Notes under the pieces: model-generated
Database searches by the model: none
What the model was told of the DNA's origin: nothing
What the model saw: only the letters and a program-made list of their open reading frames with translations
Translations under genes and position numbers: made by a program
From: Oxytricha trifallax
Lineage: Eukaryota; Ciliophora; Spirotrichea; Sporadotrichida; Oxytrichidae
Length of the DNA: 64,000 nt
Assembly: GCA_000711775.1 (NCBI GenBank)
Contig: ARYC01000527.1
Location: 62,001-126,000 of the forward strand
Direction of reading: 5' to 3'
Shown here: piece by piece, positions 47,881 through 59,483 of the stretch
How positions within the stretch are numbered: the stretch's first letter is position 1
Layout: each line of letters begins with the position of its first letter

Positions 47881-50800
47881 TCAGTTAGCTCTAGTACATC
47901 TATTTATTCTCTATGATCTATGTTTTTATGTATTGCATTAATATAAAATATAATATAAAATCATAGCATCATATAAATAAGGATTGTTTCTCTTCTTGAT
48001 GTTTAGCTTTCCAACTAGGAAGCCAGCGCTTCTCTAACGATTTCGCATAGTGCTAAAGTCATCATAAATTATTTAATCTTTTGAGATATTATTATTATGA
48101 GTTAATGTGTAATTAAGCTGATTTGTCTAATGCTGGTTAAAGTCCTTTTCAAAATCGATTTCCTAATCATTAAGTTTTTATTGTGAATAAAGGCTTTTCT
48201 AGTCATTCATTAAGTAAACTCTTTTTGTCGGAGATCCCTCCAGACTAGGAGTCCCATTAAATATTTGTAATTCGTTATCTATATGAATCTTTTAATTGAA
48301 ATCCATGTAGAAGTCAATTTTCTACAATTTGCTTAACCAGGTTATAATCGTTTGTATTATAAGCTGGAAGAACATAATGAAAATTATTATGAAAGTAAAA
48401 GTAGGTGTTTTCCATAGGAAGAAAAAAGTTCCATTTAATTCTGGCATAAGTTTGATAGTGTCTTAAACCTTATAAAATGCAAAATAGCTTCCTATTGAAA
48501 GGATGATACACCCTATGCTTATCAATGTGTGGGAGTAAGTGTTGTATATAATCTCAAAGTTTACAGCGAAAATAATACAACAGTATATTATCATACCAAT
48601 CATCCATAGGGAAGCAGGGTGACCGTTAGGATTTACTGATTCTTCCTCTAGTGTGTAGCAAACAACAAATAAGATGAAGAGTGATTAAAGGAATGCGAAA
48701 ACTACAAATCTCCAAAAATGAACGCTACCAAATAGTTTTCCCTTCATCCCAAGTTTATATTTATCTGAAGTTTTCAATAATGTCTCTCTATCATTTTCTT
48801 AATCAAAAATAGCGAACCACATAATAGGAAGACTGGTAAAAATAATGTTGTAAACTTGCTATATCCACTGTTCATACAATCCTTAGCCTGAAAATTGATT
48901 CAAAAATCCAAACCAAAATTAAGTTGCGACAAAGACTATGTTTTTGTAGTACATATAGCATATCAGATAAGTATTCTTTCTATAAGACTCACGCCCATGA
49001 ACAAACAGCAAATTCCTTAAATATTTAAACTATCCAATATTGTAGGAATACATTTGATTTGGGAAAATAAATAATAAATTAATTAATTAAATATCAAATT
49101 ATTGGCAGTTAACTTCTGCTGACGAACCTGGACAATATGGTACTTGTTCGATAGAGAATTCAAAATTAGCTGGACATTACTATTGGCGGTACCCCTTTAT
49201 CGCATCCCCAGAGCGAGATAACACGACTTTAATTTTGGCATTAAAAACAACTAAACAAATCACCAAAAATTAAAGTCGTGTTAACTCGCTCTGGGGATGC
49301 GATAAAGGGGTACCGCCAATAGTAATGTCCAGCTAATTTTGAATTCTCTATCGAACAAGTACCATATTGTCCAGGTTTCCAGAAAGTTAGCTGCCATTAA
49401 TTTGATATTTAATTAATTAATTTATTATTTATTTTCCCAAATCAAATGTATTCATACAATAGCATAATCAGAAGCTCTTGATGCCTATGATCCTTCTTTA
49501 CCCAGAATTCCTATTCCTATATGGGCTTCATTAATCATGCTCACATCATTAGCACCATCTCCAATTGCCAAAGTTATTTCTGATGGGAAATCTTTTCTGA
49601 CAAAAGCAACTAACTCAGCCTTCTATTTAGGAGAAACTCTGCACGCAAGTAAAACTTTGATTTAAGAGCAAATTTTAAGGAATACCTCTTGAAGTTTTAT
49701 ATTTTCCTAAATCAATGATAATGTTTATCCATCAATTACCAAAGAGTATGCTTGTTTTTTATTTTGTATGACCATATTGGCTTGTATACTATTTAGCTCA
49801 ATAAGTAAGTTTAAAGCATCTTTGGACTTTAATTGTAGTAATTGCTAATCACTATTTAGTAACCCAGAATTATAACCTATGCAAATAGCGGTTTCAATTT
49901 TATCACCAGTTAAAAGCCATAATTTTATTCCCACTTCTTATATTTACTTAATCGTCTCTACTACTTAATCTTAAAGACTATCTTCTACTGCTGTTGATCC
50001 TAATAAGCTAAGATCCTTCTCAAGCAGACTATATATTTCTTTTAATCTTAAATTCTTCAATTCCTCATTTTTAATATGATTAGCAACTTTAATTTATTGC
50101 ATTGCTGTCAAAATGTCATCCTCGCTGATATCTTTGATTCCATAAACAAGAGTTCTTAAGCCTTTTTAAGAGGCAAGATTTATAAATTACAAGCAAGTTT
50201 CAAATTCACTAGAAGCCTTTTCATTTTCTCTTAAAAGGCTAAATATCATTGAATCTGATCCTTTACAAATCAATTTTATGTTTTATTGATCATCTTTGAC
50301 AATTATACTCATTCTTTGTCTAAAGGAATCAAATTCGATGACGTTTAAAAGCTAGTATTTAAGATGAGCTCCAGCATTACTTAGTATGCTAATTATATTA
50401 GAATTTTAGTCAAAGTGCTAAAACATATAGCCCAAAGCTTTGGCTCCTTTCACTAAAGCAAGCTCGTCTGGAGAAGAAGCCTGATAGCTTATAGATTCTG
50501 ATGATGTCATTTCATCTATTTAAACAGTATGACAAATAGCCATAGCTTAAATCATTTAATGTAACAGACTGTCTACATTCTATCGTAAGAACAAATCTTC
50601 AAAATCTGAATCATAGAAACCTACTTATAGATCTTTAGGACCGTAACTGCTTTAATTGCTCTCTTACTAATTTAGTCCGAAAATATTTTCTCCAACTTAA
50701 AAACTATTGAATTTCATTATGTTATTAGTTATGGTTCCTGTCTTGTCTGTAAAAATATGAGTTACCTGTCCTAACTCCTCGTTTAAATTACTAGACTGGA

Positions 50801-52192
50801 TTTTAGCAGGCATGTCTTTTTCTTAATCATACATTTCAGCATCCCAAGACATAAAAAGTGCATAACTAAATCTAACTGATTCCAATGTAATAATGAGGGA
50901 TATGGGAACCATGTGTTGAAACACTTGAAACCAGATGCTAAACTTTTAGAAAAAGTGAGACATTAATGAAAGCTCTTTGCTTTAATGTTAGTATTAGACG
51001 TTTAAGTATGATACTTAATTATCGTGGTTTTTCTGTTCATAAGAAGTACCATAAGCAGCGCTAAACAAGCAAATTGCTAATTAAACCAGAAACATGTACA
51101 TGGTTTGTCTGTAGGTAAATCTATCAGTCTTTGAAATCTTAGTTTTAAGTTTGTTCTGATTTTTCATAATTTTAGTGTTATGACCTGTATATACGACTAC
51201 TCCATAGACATAATCAATAAAATGTATTATATACTAAAAGATTCAGTGGATCTCAAAATTGTACCTCGAAGCAATAAATTATTGATATCCAGAGGTTAAT
51301 TTTAGGTACCATCGGGAGTTACAGAATCGTTTACAAGGACTCCATTAAATCTGTAAATATTCTCACTTGGTATTTCACATTAAATATTTTATTACAACAA
51401 GTGTAACTTATTTATATCAGAATAGTTTTCGCTATCTTTTGGTAACGACTTTGTTTTAAAATTAGTTTCCCCATCTAAATTTTTAGTCTCTACTTAGCAG
51501 CTGCTATTTTAACTTGAAGTGCCAATAAGTAGGATGTCTGCAGGAATTTGTTCATTTTTATGGAGTTTAACGATGTTTCCTACGAGGAGATCTTCGCATT
51601 TAATTTTTAAGAATTCCATCCTATCTTTCTATATCACGTCAACCAATTGATTTAAAATATAATTTATAGTATCAATAAATTGAATATTCTCTTGCTTGTC
51701 AGCACTCTATCTCTTAATATCTTCTATTATATCTTTTATGACACAAATCATAATGACCATTACTAGCGGTATAAAGTTTTAATACAAATTTATAAAAATT
51801 AATTTAATTTAATTTATAGCAGAACTGAGGGTTTTCCTTGTGTAATTGAAACAGCTTTAATGACTTGCAACACCAATATGATAAGAAAATAAGCATTGTT
51901 TACTTTAGAGAATTGTAAGTACAAATTCTTGGGAAGAAAATTCCACCATGTGTATTTAGATGTTTTTATTCGATTATTTGGGTATTTCCAGTCTTTTAAG
52001 TCGTCAGGGTAAGGGTTGTTTACTTAAACAATGTACTCTTCTAGTGGGGCAGGAATTTATTCATTTGTTACAGAGAGATTTTAGTTAGTGGACGAACTTT
52101 CAGTCTTATTTTTACTTTGGGTTGTTGTATATATTTAAGGTTTATCTTATAAAATAAATAAAATAATGAAAAATGATTCAATCTTTTGTCAT
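47881..52192 (-). CDS. P4-type ATPase (phospholipid flippase), 1258 aa after four excisions
   Basis: This is a predicted flippase, moving aminophospholipids to the cytosolic leaflet of plasma or endosomal membranes using ATP. ATG is at 52190-52192 and TGA at 47881-47883. The span of 4,312 bp minus 37, 47, 29 and 422 bp is 3,777 nt, exactly 1,259 codons, with no internal TGA. Motifs in order: [23 protein letters not shown] (phosphorylated Asp at about residue 445), [44 protein letters not shown], and GDGANDVSM near residue 840. [18 protein letters not shown], the last transmembrane region and a hydrophilic C-tail follow. It is fully conserved and probably functional after rearrangement. The 420-bp MITE lies between SDYA and IGQF, a highly conserved site. 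Confidence 0.9.
49040..49459. mobile_element. Foldback MITE inside the flippase gene, excisable at TA (IES-like)
   Basis: 420 bp with TIRs TTGTAGGAATACATTTG / CAAATGTATTCATACAA, flanked by TA at 49038-49039 and 49460-49461. Nearly the whole element is palindromic: arms such as TCTCTATCGAACAAGTACC and the complementary half meet around a short centre near 49250. Removing the element plus one TA (422 bp) restores GCT ATT GGA, giving A-I-G in the conserved flippase sequence. It is non-coding and related by its ends to the copy at 27465. It is both a Tc1/mariner-like MITE and a functional IES candidate. Confidence 0.9.
51214..51242 (-). other. IES, 29 bp, pointer TGA
   Basis: TCA (+ strand) at 51214 and 51243. 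Excision gives [19 protein letters not shown], the expected flippase sequence. Unexcised, the frame is lost. Confidence 0.85.
51770..51816 (-). other. IES, 47 bp, pointer TA
   Basis: TA at 51770 and 51817. Excision gives GKPSVLLPLVMVIM, the conserved P4-ATPase M2 entry. The insert is nearly pure A/T and has no GT-AG ends in phase. Confidence 0.85.
52144..52180 (-). other. IES, 37 bp, pointer AAGAT, next to the start codon
   Basis: ATCTT (+ strand) at 52144 and 52181. Excision gives M-T-K-D-K-P-Q-I-Y in frame; without it the ATG frame ends at once in TGA. This decides the start codon. Confidence 0.75.
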
Positions 52193-53594
52193 TTCGATTA
52201 TGATATTAAATTAAGAATTTTAATTATATCTACTTAATAATGTGAAACCATTGATATTTGCCGCAATAGTTATAAAATACAATTCATTTTTACTATAATT
52301 ATTTATCATATTTTGGGATTCAATCTTTAATCTATCATACTTTAAGAATTTGATCAAGAATATAATTATAATTCAATAAATAAACTATTTGATACTTTTA
52401 AGTTTTCAGAATTGCTTTTGAAATAATTTGATCTTATGTTGAAATCCTTTGAAGATTTGGAATCTGTTGAAGTTGTACTATAAGTCCAAGTACAAGAATA
52501 ACAAATTTAATTATATTTATATATTTAACAAAGCAATTGGTATGAGACTTACCAAACCTATGCACTTCATGATACTGTTGAGGAAAACATTAAATCCTTT
52601 AAATTATTAAAATTTTAATTAAGTAAATAAAAGGTTAATATTTTGTACTTGAAGAAAAAATTAGATTATTTGAGTTTTTTTTATATATAATTTTAAATGC
52701 TTTTAAATATATTTTTGTAGATTTTTTAAAATATCATTTATAATAAGATTCAAAACACTATTTACATTTTTGATAAATTCGAGGGATCTTAAGGAATTAT
52801 TATTTTGTGAATTCTTAAAATATTTTAATTATAAAAAGGATAATCTCCCATAGAATTTTATAACCAATAATAGGAGATTTAAAATGAAATTTCTTTATAA
52901 TAAAATTATTTATAGGAATTAAATTAAAAAATAAATTTCGTTAAGGAATATATGAGATTATAATAAATAACTTGCTTAAGTTTATTTAGAATATAATAAT
53001 GAATTCTTTTACTTCTTTTATAAAATTTCTTAACAATATTATATAAAAATCTAAGCTAAAACTTTACAGATAAAGTATTTTTGTGCTTTGATTTGCTACT
53101 ATCTAATTATATTTAATGATTTATAATCTTCATTCTGAAAATATCAAACCAAAGTTGTTACTTGCCAGAGAAGCTATTTTATATTGAGAATAACAGATTT
53201 TCACAGAAAGGTTTTACAGCAATGTTCAATCTCTAATAGTAACTCACATCCTACTTCACCAAAGCATGTTCAATTTAAACCAAATAATATATTTTAAAGA
53301 TAAAATTTAAATTATTTTGATCAATTGTGATTATGTTGTTGTTTTTAATGAAATATTTTATTAAAAAATTAAGGTAATCATAAAAGTATTTATAGATATC
53401 CTTGAAATCAAGATGAATTATAGACTATTAATCAACAGAGAATTTATTTCAGTAAACAAATTTACATTTTAAAATTTTTGAAAGAATTAAGATTTGGTAT
53501 GATGATTTAAATTGATATTTTAGTATGAGTAAAAACAATTCATTTGACTGATCATAAAAAAAATTTATTTGATTTAAATATTTGTATAAGCAAG
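52193..53594. other. AT-rich region upstream of gene X1; a few coding-like scraps
   Basis: A short frame at about 52438-52530 (MLKSFEDLESVEVV) may be a germline segment or a relic. Similar AT-rich sequence follows 59.2-59.46 kb (CTTCATTCTGA...AAATA...ACCAAAG), which supports the tandem duplication. Nothing else is supported. Confidence 0.35.
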
Positions 53595-55323
53595 ATGGAT
53601 AGAAGTTCATACCAAGAGAGTTATAGTTTAATGCTTTAAAAGTTGAGAGTTGCAGTCAAGAGTCCACTTAACCTCATTCTCAGATAAAAACTCACATTTC
53701 CAAGATTGATGAAACAAAACAGCTTCAAGAACAATTCAAGATTGAGTTACCATACTTATTTATATGGAAGTAACAAATATTGCAATTAAATCTGAATATA
53801 ATTTTGTTAGATAAAATTTAATTCATTAAAAAGATGTAAGCAAATACCTAATTTTTAAAGTAATTTTTATTTAATTCTGAATATGAGAGATTTGATTTAG
53901 GATTAGAGTCATGTTGTCATAACTTAGATTAGCAATCTTGTGGTGATTTAAACCTTAACTCATACAAAATCTGAGAGAAAAAAAAGTGCTTCTGAGTTTG
54001 AGTGTACTCCCGTGAAATAAGTAGAAGTGAAAGAAGAGCCTCAAATAGTTTCTGTCTCCTCAGGCAAAAAACAAGCTCCCAGTATTTACTCTATTCAGTC
54101 ATCCAGCAATAAAAGTGAGCTATAAAAAGTTAACTCCATCAATTAGTCTGATTTAAAGAAACCTCAATCTAGAATAAATAATCAAGAAGAATTGAAGAAA
54201 GATCTCAACAGAGAGTTTAGAGACGATTGCAAAATCGTGCACACCAACCAGAGAAATTAAATTCTACCAAATGAGAAACAGAAACTTAAAATATTATCCC
54301 CAGAATTATCCCATAGTTTTAGCTTTTTATTAAACTAGTAATGCCAAACTAAACTGTGAATCGTCAAGCTAGGAATTAACTTTATGATAAAGATTAATCA
54401 AGAAATAGATAAACTTTCGTTGTTTCCTCGCTAAAAAAAATTGCTCAAGTTCTTCGAGTGACTTCAGTAATGATTTTATCGACTAAACTTTGAAAAGAAA
54501 GCCAAATAATCATCCCTAGAACCAAGGTAAGCTTCAAGCTTTTATATAGAAGAGCATCTGAAAATTTAAACCTTAAAGAAGCAGACTTGAGTTTGAAATT
54601 ATTTAATAAACTAAATTATTTTTTTCTAAATAAATAAAACAAAATAATTTAAAGTTTGAGAACCTTAAAGGCAATTAAAATTTATATAATAAAGGCTAAT
54701 GCTACAAAGCAAAACTTTAAACCTCTCCTTTGATAAAGTATCTACTATAATATTAAATAGTAAACTATTTAATATTTTTATCACAAAATTTGACACCAGG
54801 GTTCTTCTACAGCAAAGAGTTAATATTCATAACTTATTGAAAGAAGGAGAAACAAAGTAAATTCTGGTAAGATATTCTATTAAGGAAATTAAAATATGAT
54901 TGAAAAGTATAAGACCTACAAGTTCAAAGATACTCAAAAATTATAGATGCTTTTGATTGATTACAAAATTATATATGTGTAGATTATAGGATATAATAAT
55001 AAAATGCACTCATATTACAAACATTAAATGAATAAAATAAAATTATTCTTAAATCTAGAAAAATCGATTATATATTAACCTATATATAAGTGATTCATAG
55101 CTTATATTTTAGTTATTTTAATTAAATAGATGAGCTGAACAAGCACTTCAAGGACGGAAGTAGCGCAATCCAATACAAGTTTAGCCCCAGCTACTTGCTG
55201 ACTTGGTGCAGCGCCTGCGACCAGTTCAAGGTGTGGTTCACTTTCGAACAGAGAGACGGGAAGTATTGCAATATGGTCTACTACAGGACAATCAAGATCT
55301 CACACCACTTCCCAGAACACTGA
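53595..55323 (+). CDS. Zinc-finger family gene X1 (unit 1 of the tandem duplication)
   Basis: Function unknown. Candidate start is ATG 53595 (MDRSSYQESYSLML), with coding blocks SQIKTHISKIDETKQLQEQF, then at about 53975-54330 SASEFECTPVKQVEVKEEPQ with a Ser/Lys/Gln-rich middle (SIYSIQSSSNKSEL). The last block is strikingly GC-rich (55125-55323, about half G+C): ELNKHFKDGSSAIQYKFSP, LTWCSACDQFKVWFTFEQRD, GKYCNMVYYRTIKISHHFPE, then H-stop. The W-C-x2-C ... W-F ... H-H ... H pattern is the clearest version of the family module. An IES at 54959-55128 joins FKDTQKLQMLLID to ELNKHF. Several upstream joins are unresolved. Confidence 0.6.
54959..55128 (+). other. IES, 170 bp, pointer GAT
   Basis: GAT at 54959 and 55129. 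Excision joins ...QMLLID to ELNKHFKDG in frame. It is at the homologous site to the 26-bp IES of X2 (60595), and both lengths are 2 modulo 3. Confidence 0.7.
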
Positions 55324-55780
55324 TTCAACATATGTTTGCATTTTAATTTATCAAGGTTATTTCATCTCATTATTTAGTTCAGTTTTACCTTATTTAACCG
55401 TAAGAGTTGTTTTTCATTGAATTTATCGAATGAATGTCAAAATATATATAATTTTAATTTTGAAATTTTTATTAACCCATACTACTACACCTTTTGAGAT
55501 GAAATATATTAAAAATAAATATAAATTTAAATGCAACTTGATTTTTCTGATCTGTTGACTGTTGAGATCTATTTGAATAATCAGTGTGAGTCTTATGACA
55601 ACAAAACTTTAAATAAATCTTAATTATTAATAATCTAAAATTTAAACTGCTACTATACAGACTTACACTTATCATGATTCAATTTCTAGCAACATTGAGT
55701 ACTTGAAATATTTAATTTAAAAATATATTTATATATACTTCCTTCTTTCAGAGCAAACCTATTACATAATTTTAAATTAA
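55324..55780. other. AT-rich spacer after X1
   Basis: The first 60 bp (ACATATGTTTGCATTT...) match the 3' flank of X2 at 60816-60880. The rest is AT-rich with no gene seen. Confidence 0.5.
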
Positions 55781-55789
55781 AGCAATTCT

Positions 55790-57910
55790 GTAATGAATTC
55801 AAACTATGGCTGAGAGTAATTTAATCTTTTACATGAGTTTTTGTACTAATGTGGCTTTATTCAGAGTTTAAAATTTCAACTTATTTTTATTCAATATTGA
55901 AAAGTATATGTCATTGCGAAAAATCCAAAGGAAAGTCATCAAAATCTAAAGGCAAGAAATAGCTTGCTGGTACTTATAAAATAATTATAAATAGATTTAA
56001 ATGAGATTTTTTTATAATAAGCTAAAGTCAAGGTTGAGTAAGGGATTCAAAAACAGATCATTATCAAATTTATATACTTGAATAAAAAGAATAAAAACTC
56101 AAAAATTTGATAAAGGATTTTTAAATTAAAAAATACTAAAAGTAACCAGAATCCCAATCGATACACCATTATGCAAGAGAACAATTAAAATAAACTTTAA
56201 GCAAAAGATTGCAATCAGACTTTACCATCAATGCCAAAATCTAAGAGAAGAGATTCAAGAGTCCTCAATGATCAGAATTGCTCTAAAATTTAAGATAAAG
56301 AGAAGGTTTTATTCATGAATTGGAAATAAATACCTAAAATTCAAGTATTTCTTTTAAAATAAATAATAATTTAAATATATTTTGCTAAGATCAATTCTAT
56401 CTTAGAAATAATTTAATACAATCAAATAATAATAACAAGTTACTTCTTTGGGTTAAAAAGTTAATCATAATTAATTTTAATGTCAAATCTGACGTGTAAA
56501 ATTTAAACAGAAGGAAATAGAAAGAAGATGTGAAACTCTAGAGGAAGTTGAAAGCAAATTCCACATTTTATATATAAATCAGCGAGAGATATTTTTCATG
56601 AGAAACACTAACAGAAAAACAGAAGGTCAGGTTTGAAAGATATCCTTTTCAGTGAAAGCGAAAGCCAATTATCAAACTCACATAGATCTTTCAAAATATT
56701 AAAAAATAATTATATTAATGCAAAACATTTATCAGAGAGATTCAATAATAAAAGGTTCAAAGAAGAGAGCTGAGTCTAAGACTGTTGTCAAGAGAGATAT
56801 GGTTGAGAAGCCACCATTAGATCATAAAATTGTTAAATATTAAATAATTTTAAATTACTTTAGATTATTATTTAATAATTTTTATTCAAGCTTATGATCA
56901 TTTTTGGGACTTTTAAATTTATCAAAATTATTTTTTGTTCTTTATTAAAAAAATAATTGTTAAAGAATAGACAATAAGAATTGTTTTAGATAAGTTTATA
57001 TTGATATAAAAGCTTACTTTGCTTGTTTTATGTACAAAATTAAAATTGTGTTATAATTCTATATAAATGAAAATATTTTTATATTTAGTAGTTATAATGT
57101 TAAGATTAAATAATAAGGTTATAAAATTATTATAAGGCGAAAACATCAAGAAACAATAAAAACTAAAAATATAGAAATTAGAATAAATTTCGTTTAAAAC
57201 AATTAAATTTATAGTTCTTACAAATCGCAAGGATTTATAAAAAGCAAAGTCTTTCATTAATTTAATAGATTAAAAAATCACTTTAACCATAATTAAACAT
57301 AATAATTCATTTCTGGTACAAATTAAATAGCCCCATAAAATAAAATTCTGTAAATTTAATGAATAATAGAAAAGAATTTAGGATTTTAATTCTAATCCAT
57401 TTTTTGTTTTAGCCAGAAATAAACTTAGAAGGCATTGACATAAATCCATTAAATACAGAAATAAATTAAAAATACTTTCCCATTGTTTGTTTAATAGATA
57501 TATATTTTAATTATTAGTAAAAGACGATTAAATGAAATAATTAAGTTTAAGTATTTATAAAAATTATAAAATATTAAGAGCTTTTGTAATCTAAATTATC
57601 AGTTTTTGTTAATTGAAATTTGAAATTAGATTTATTAATATAGTGCAAATTTATTAAAAATTAATTTTTCTAGCGAAGAAATTAATTTAAATAAAATCTC
57701 CTTAAAATGATTTGATTTTTTCTCATATTAAACAGATTTTTTACAGACTAATAAAATTAAATATTTATAAAAATAATTTTATGTTTGAATATCCCTAATT
57801 CATTAATTTCCTTAGAATAATGAAGCTTATCATTAATTAATTTCCAAAATATATTAGTAAGTGCATTGAACAGTCACCATCTAGGGGATCAAAACATCTA
57901 CTTCTAATAT
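55790..57910 (+). pseudogene. Decayed zinc-finger family gene Y1 (unit 1), counterpart of Y2
   Basis: Coding scraps match the 61.1-63.0 kb gene in order. A basic block near 55905-55970 (KSKGKSSKSKGKK-like) is followed by RYTIMQENNQNKLQ and SMPKSKRRDSRVLNDQN (about 56160-56330). Then come SARDIFHEKHQQKNRRSGLK and SESESQLSNSHRSFK (56580-56780). The zinc-module end survives only as a stub near 57858-57900 (ATTGAACAG...GATCAAAACATCTACTTC), matching 62800-62850 of Y2. No C-x2-C motif remains. Confidence 0.45.
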
Positions 57911-58597
57911 AATATTTAAAATATTATTTCTAATTTTTTTAAGAGATTTAAAACACTATCCTTTTGTAAAATATTACATTATGTTAAAGTTTTAGTTCAA
58001 TAATAAGTAAATGCAACAAAGGTCAGAAGTATGACATTTCTCACTTTAGAAACATCAATTAAATAAAGAATATTAAATTATAATAATATCTAATGAATTA
58101 ATAATTTAATGTCAATTCTAAGTAAAATAAAGATACATATCTAAATCAATACATATATGAAATAAGTTTTATAATGGGAATAGTATTGTTTAAATATGTT
58201 CAACTAAAATGATATAATTCTTCTAATCGTATTTTTTTCCTATATAAATTTCTTTAAAACGTAGTATATTTCCCTTTTTTTAAAATTCCTAATATTCAAA
58301 TAATCATAGTAAAATTTGAAATACTGTTTTAATAAAAATAACAAAATTATATCTTTACTTCAGATTCACATAGGAAAAAGTAACAATTGAAATCTAGATA
58401 AATATAATTAAAAATACTTAGATAGAAATAAAAAATAAACATCAAAGCCTTTTTTATAATTTCTAGTAAATTATATTATGAAGTAATTTTTTAGCAAATA
58501 ACTATTATAATCTTTATACGAAAACATGTCTTTATTTTATTATCTTATAAATATCAATAAAAATAAATATACTCATAAATTTTTTTTTAACAATAAA
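57911..58597. other. AT-rich junction between tandem units
   Basis: No gene. It separates decayed Y1 from the GC-rich SGFIQD module. Confidence 0.35.
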
Positions 58598-58984
58598 TTT
58601 TGACTGCTAGCGGCTTCATTCAAGACGTGATTGGTGAGTAAAGATGGGAAGTGCAGTACCCAGAAAGGTTCACCAAAGGATTTATTTTTTCCTTGGCCTT
58701 CCACCGCAGAGCAATCAAGCGTGACTACTACAACGGATTAAACTTATTATAATTTCAAGATTAAGGTTTTGCTTACGACTCTGAAGATGACTACGACGTG
58801 AGGTACCCTGCTGGAATCATGAACTCATTCTATTCTCGGAGGGTTGAAGCATTTCATTTTATTATTCAAGAAGGAGATCCTCAGCTCATGCAAGATCCAA
58901 GAGAACCTGGGCGATGCTGACAAGATATTCGATGACAAATTTCGTAAAAAATCTTATATGCAATATTGAAAATACTTGAAATGT
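58598..58984 (+). CDS. GC-rich coding block (SGFIQD module), copy 1, partial gene
   Basis: The frame ACT GCT AGC ... reads TASGFIQDVIGEQRWEVQYP, ERFTKGFIFSLAFHRRAIKR, DYYNGLN, FAYDSEDDYDVRYPAGIMNS and onward. It uses C/G-ending codons quite unlike the surroundings. After an AT-rich break at about 58850-58870 another GC-rich frame reads ILSSCKIQENLGDADKIFDD. No start codon or known family is recognised. A second copy starts at 63749, 5.15 kb downstream. It may be the first exon-like germline segment of X2. Confidence 0.5.
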
Positions 58985-59483
58985 ATCTACTTGAACAATA
59001 GTTTCATGCAATTATTTTCGCTCAAATTTAATTTCTAAAAATTATCTATACAATATTAGTTTTTTAACTCTATCGGAAGATTAAAAGATATAAGAATGTT
59101 TATCTTATCAAAATTTTTAGAGAGAAAATTTTATTTATATGAATAAAGAAGTCAAACCTTTAAAATCTTGTTCATATTTGCAGCAGAATTTAATAGGTAT
59201 CTGCACTTGAATAGAATTAAATTTATCAAATTATGTATGAGGCAACTAATTTTTCAAGTGATAAAGAATCCCCAAGATTTATAAAATTTTTAGAATTAAT
59301 TTAATGGTGATGATATTAAATTATTCTATTTTTTTACTATCTTCATTCTGAACAAATAGAACCAAAGATATTATATAATAGAGAAGCTTCTAAGGATTTT
59401 GTTCTTATGTTGAGAATAATAAATTTTTATTGTAAAATATTGAATAAATTAAAAGAATAATTTTCTTATAACCTATTTGAATG

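Noticed and set aside
51750..51830. Spliceosomal intron at the 47-bp flippase insert
   Set aside because: No GT-AG pair gives the conserved LLPLV join in phase; TA-to-TA removal does.
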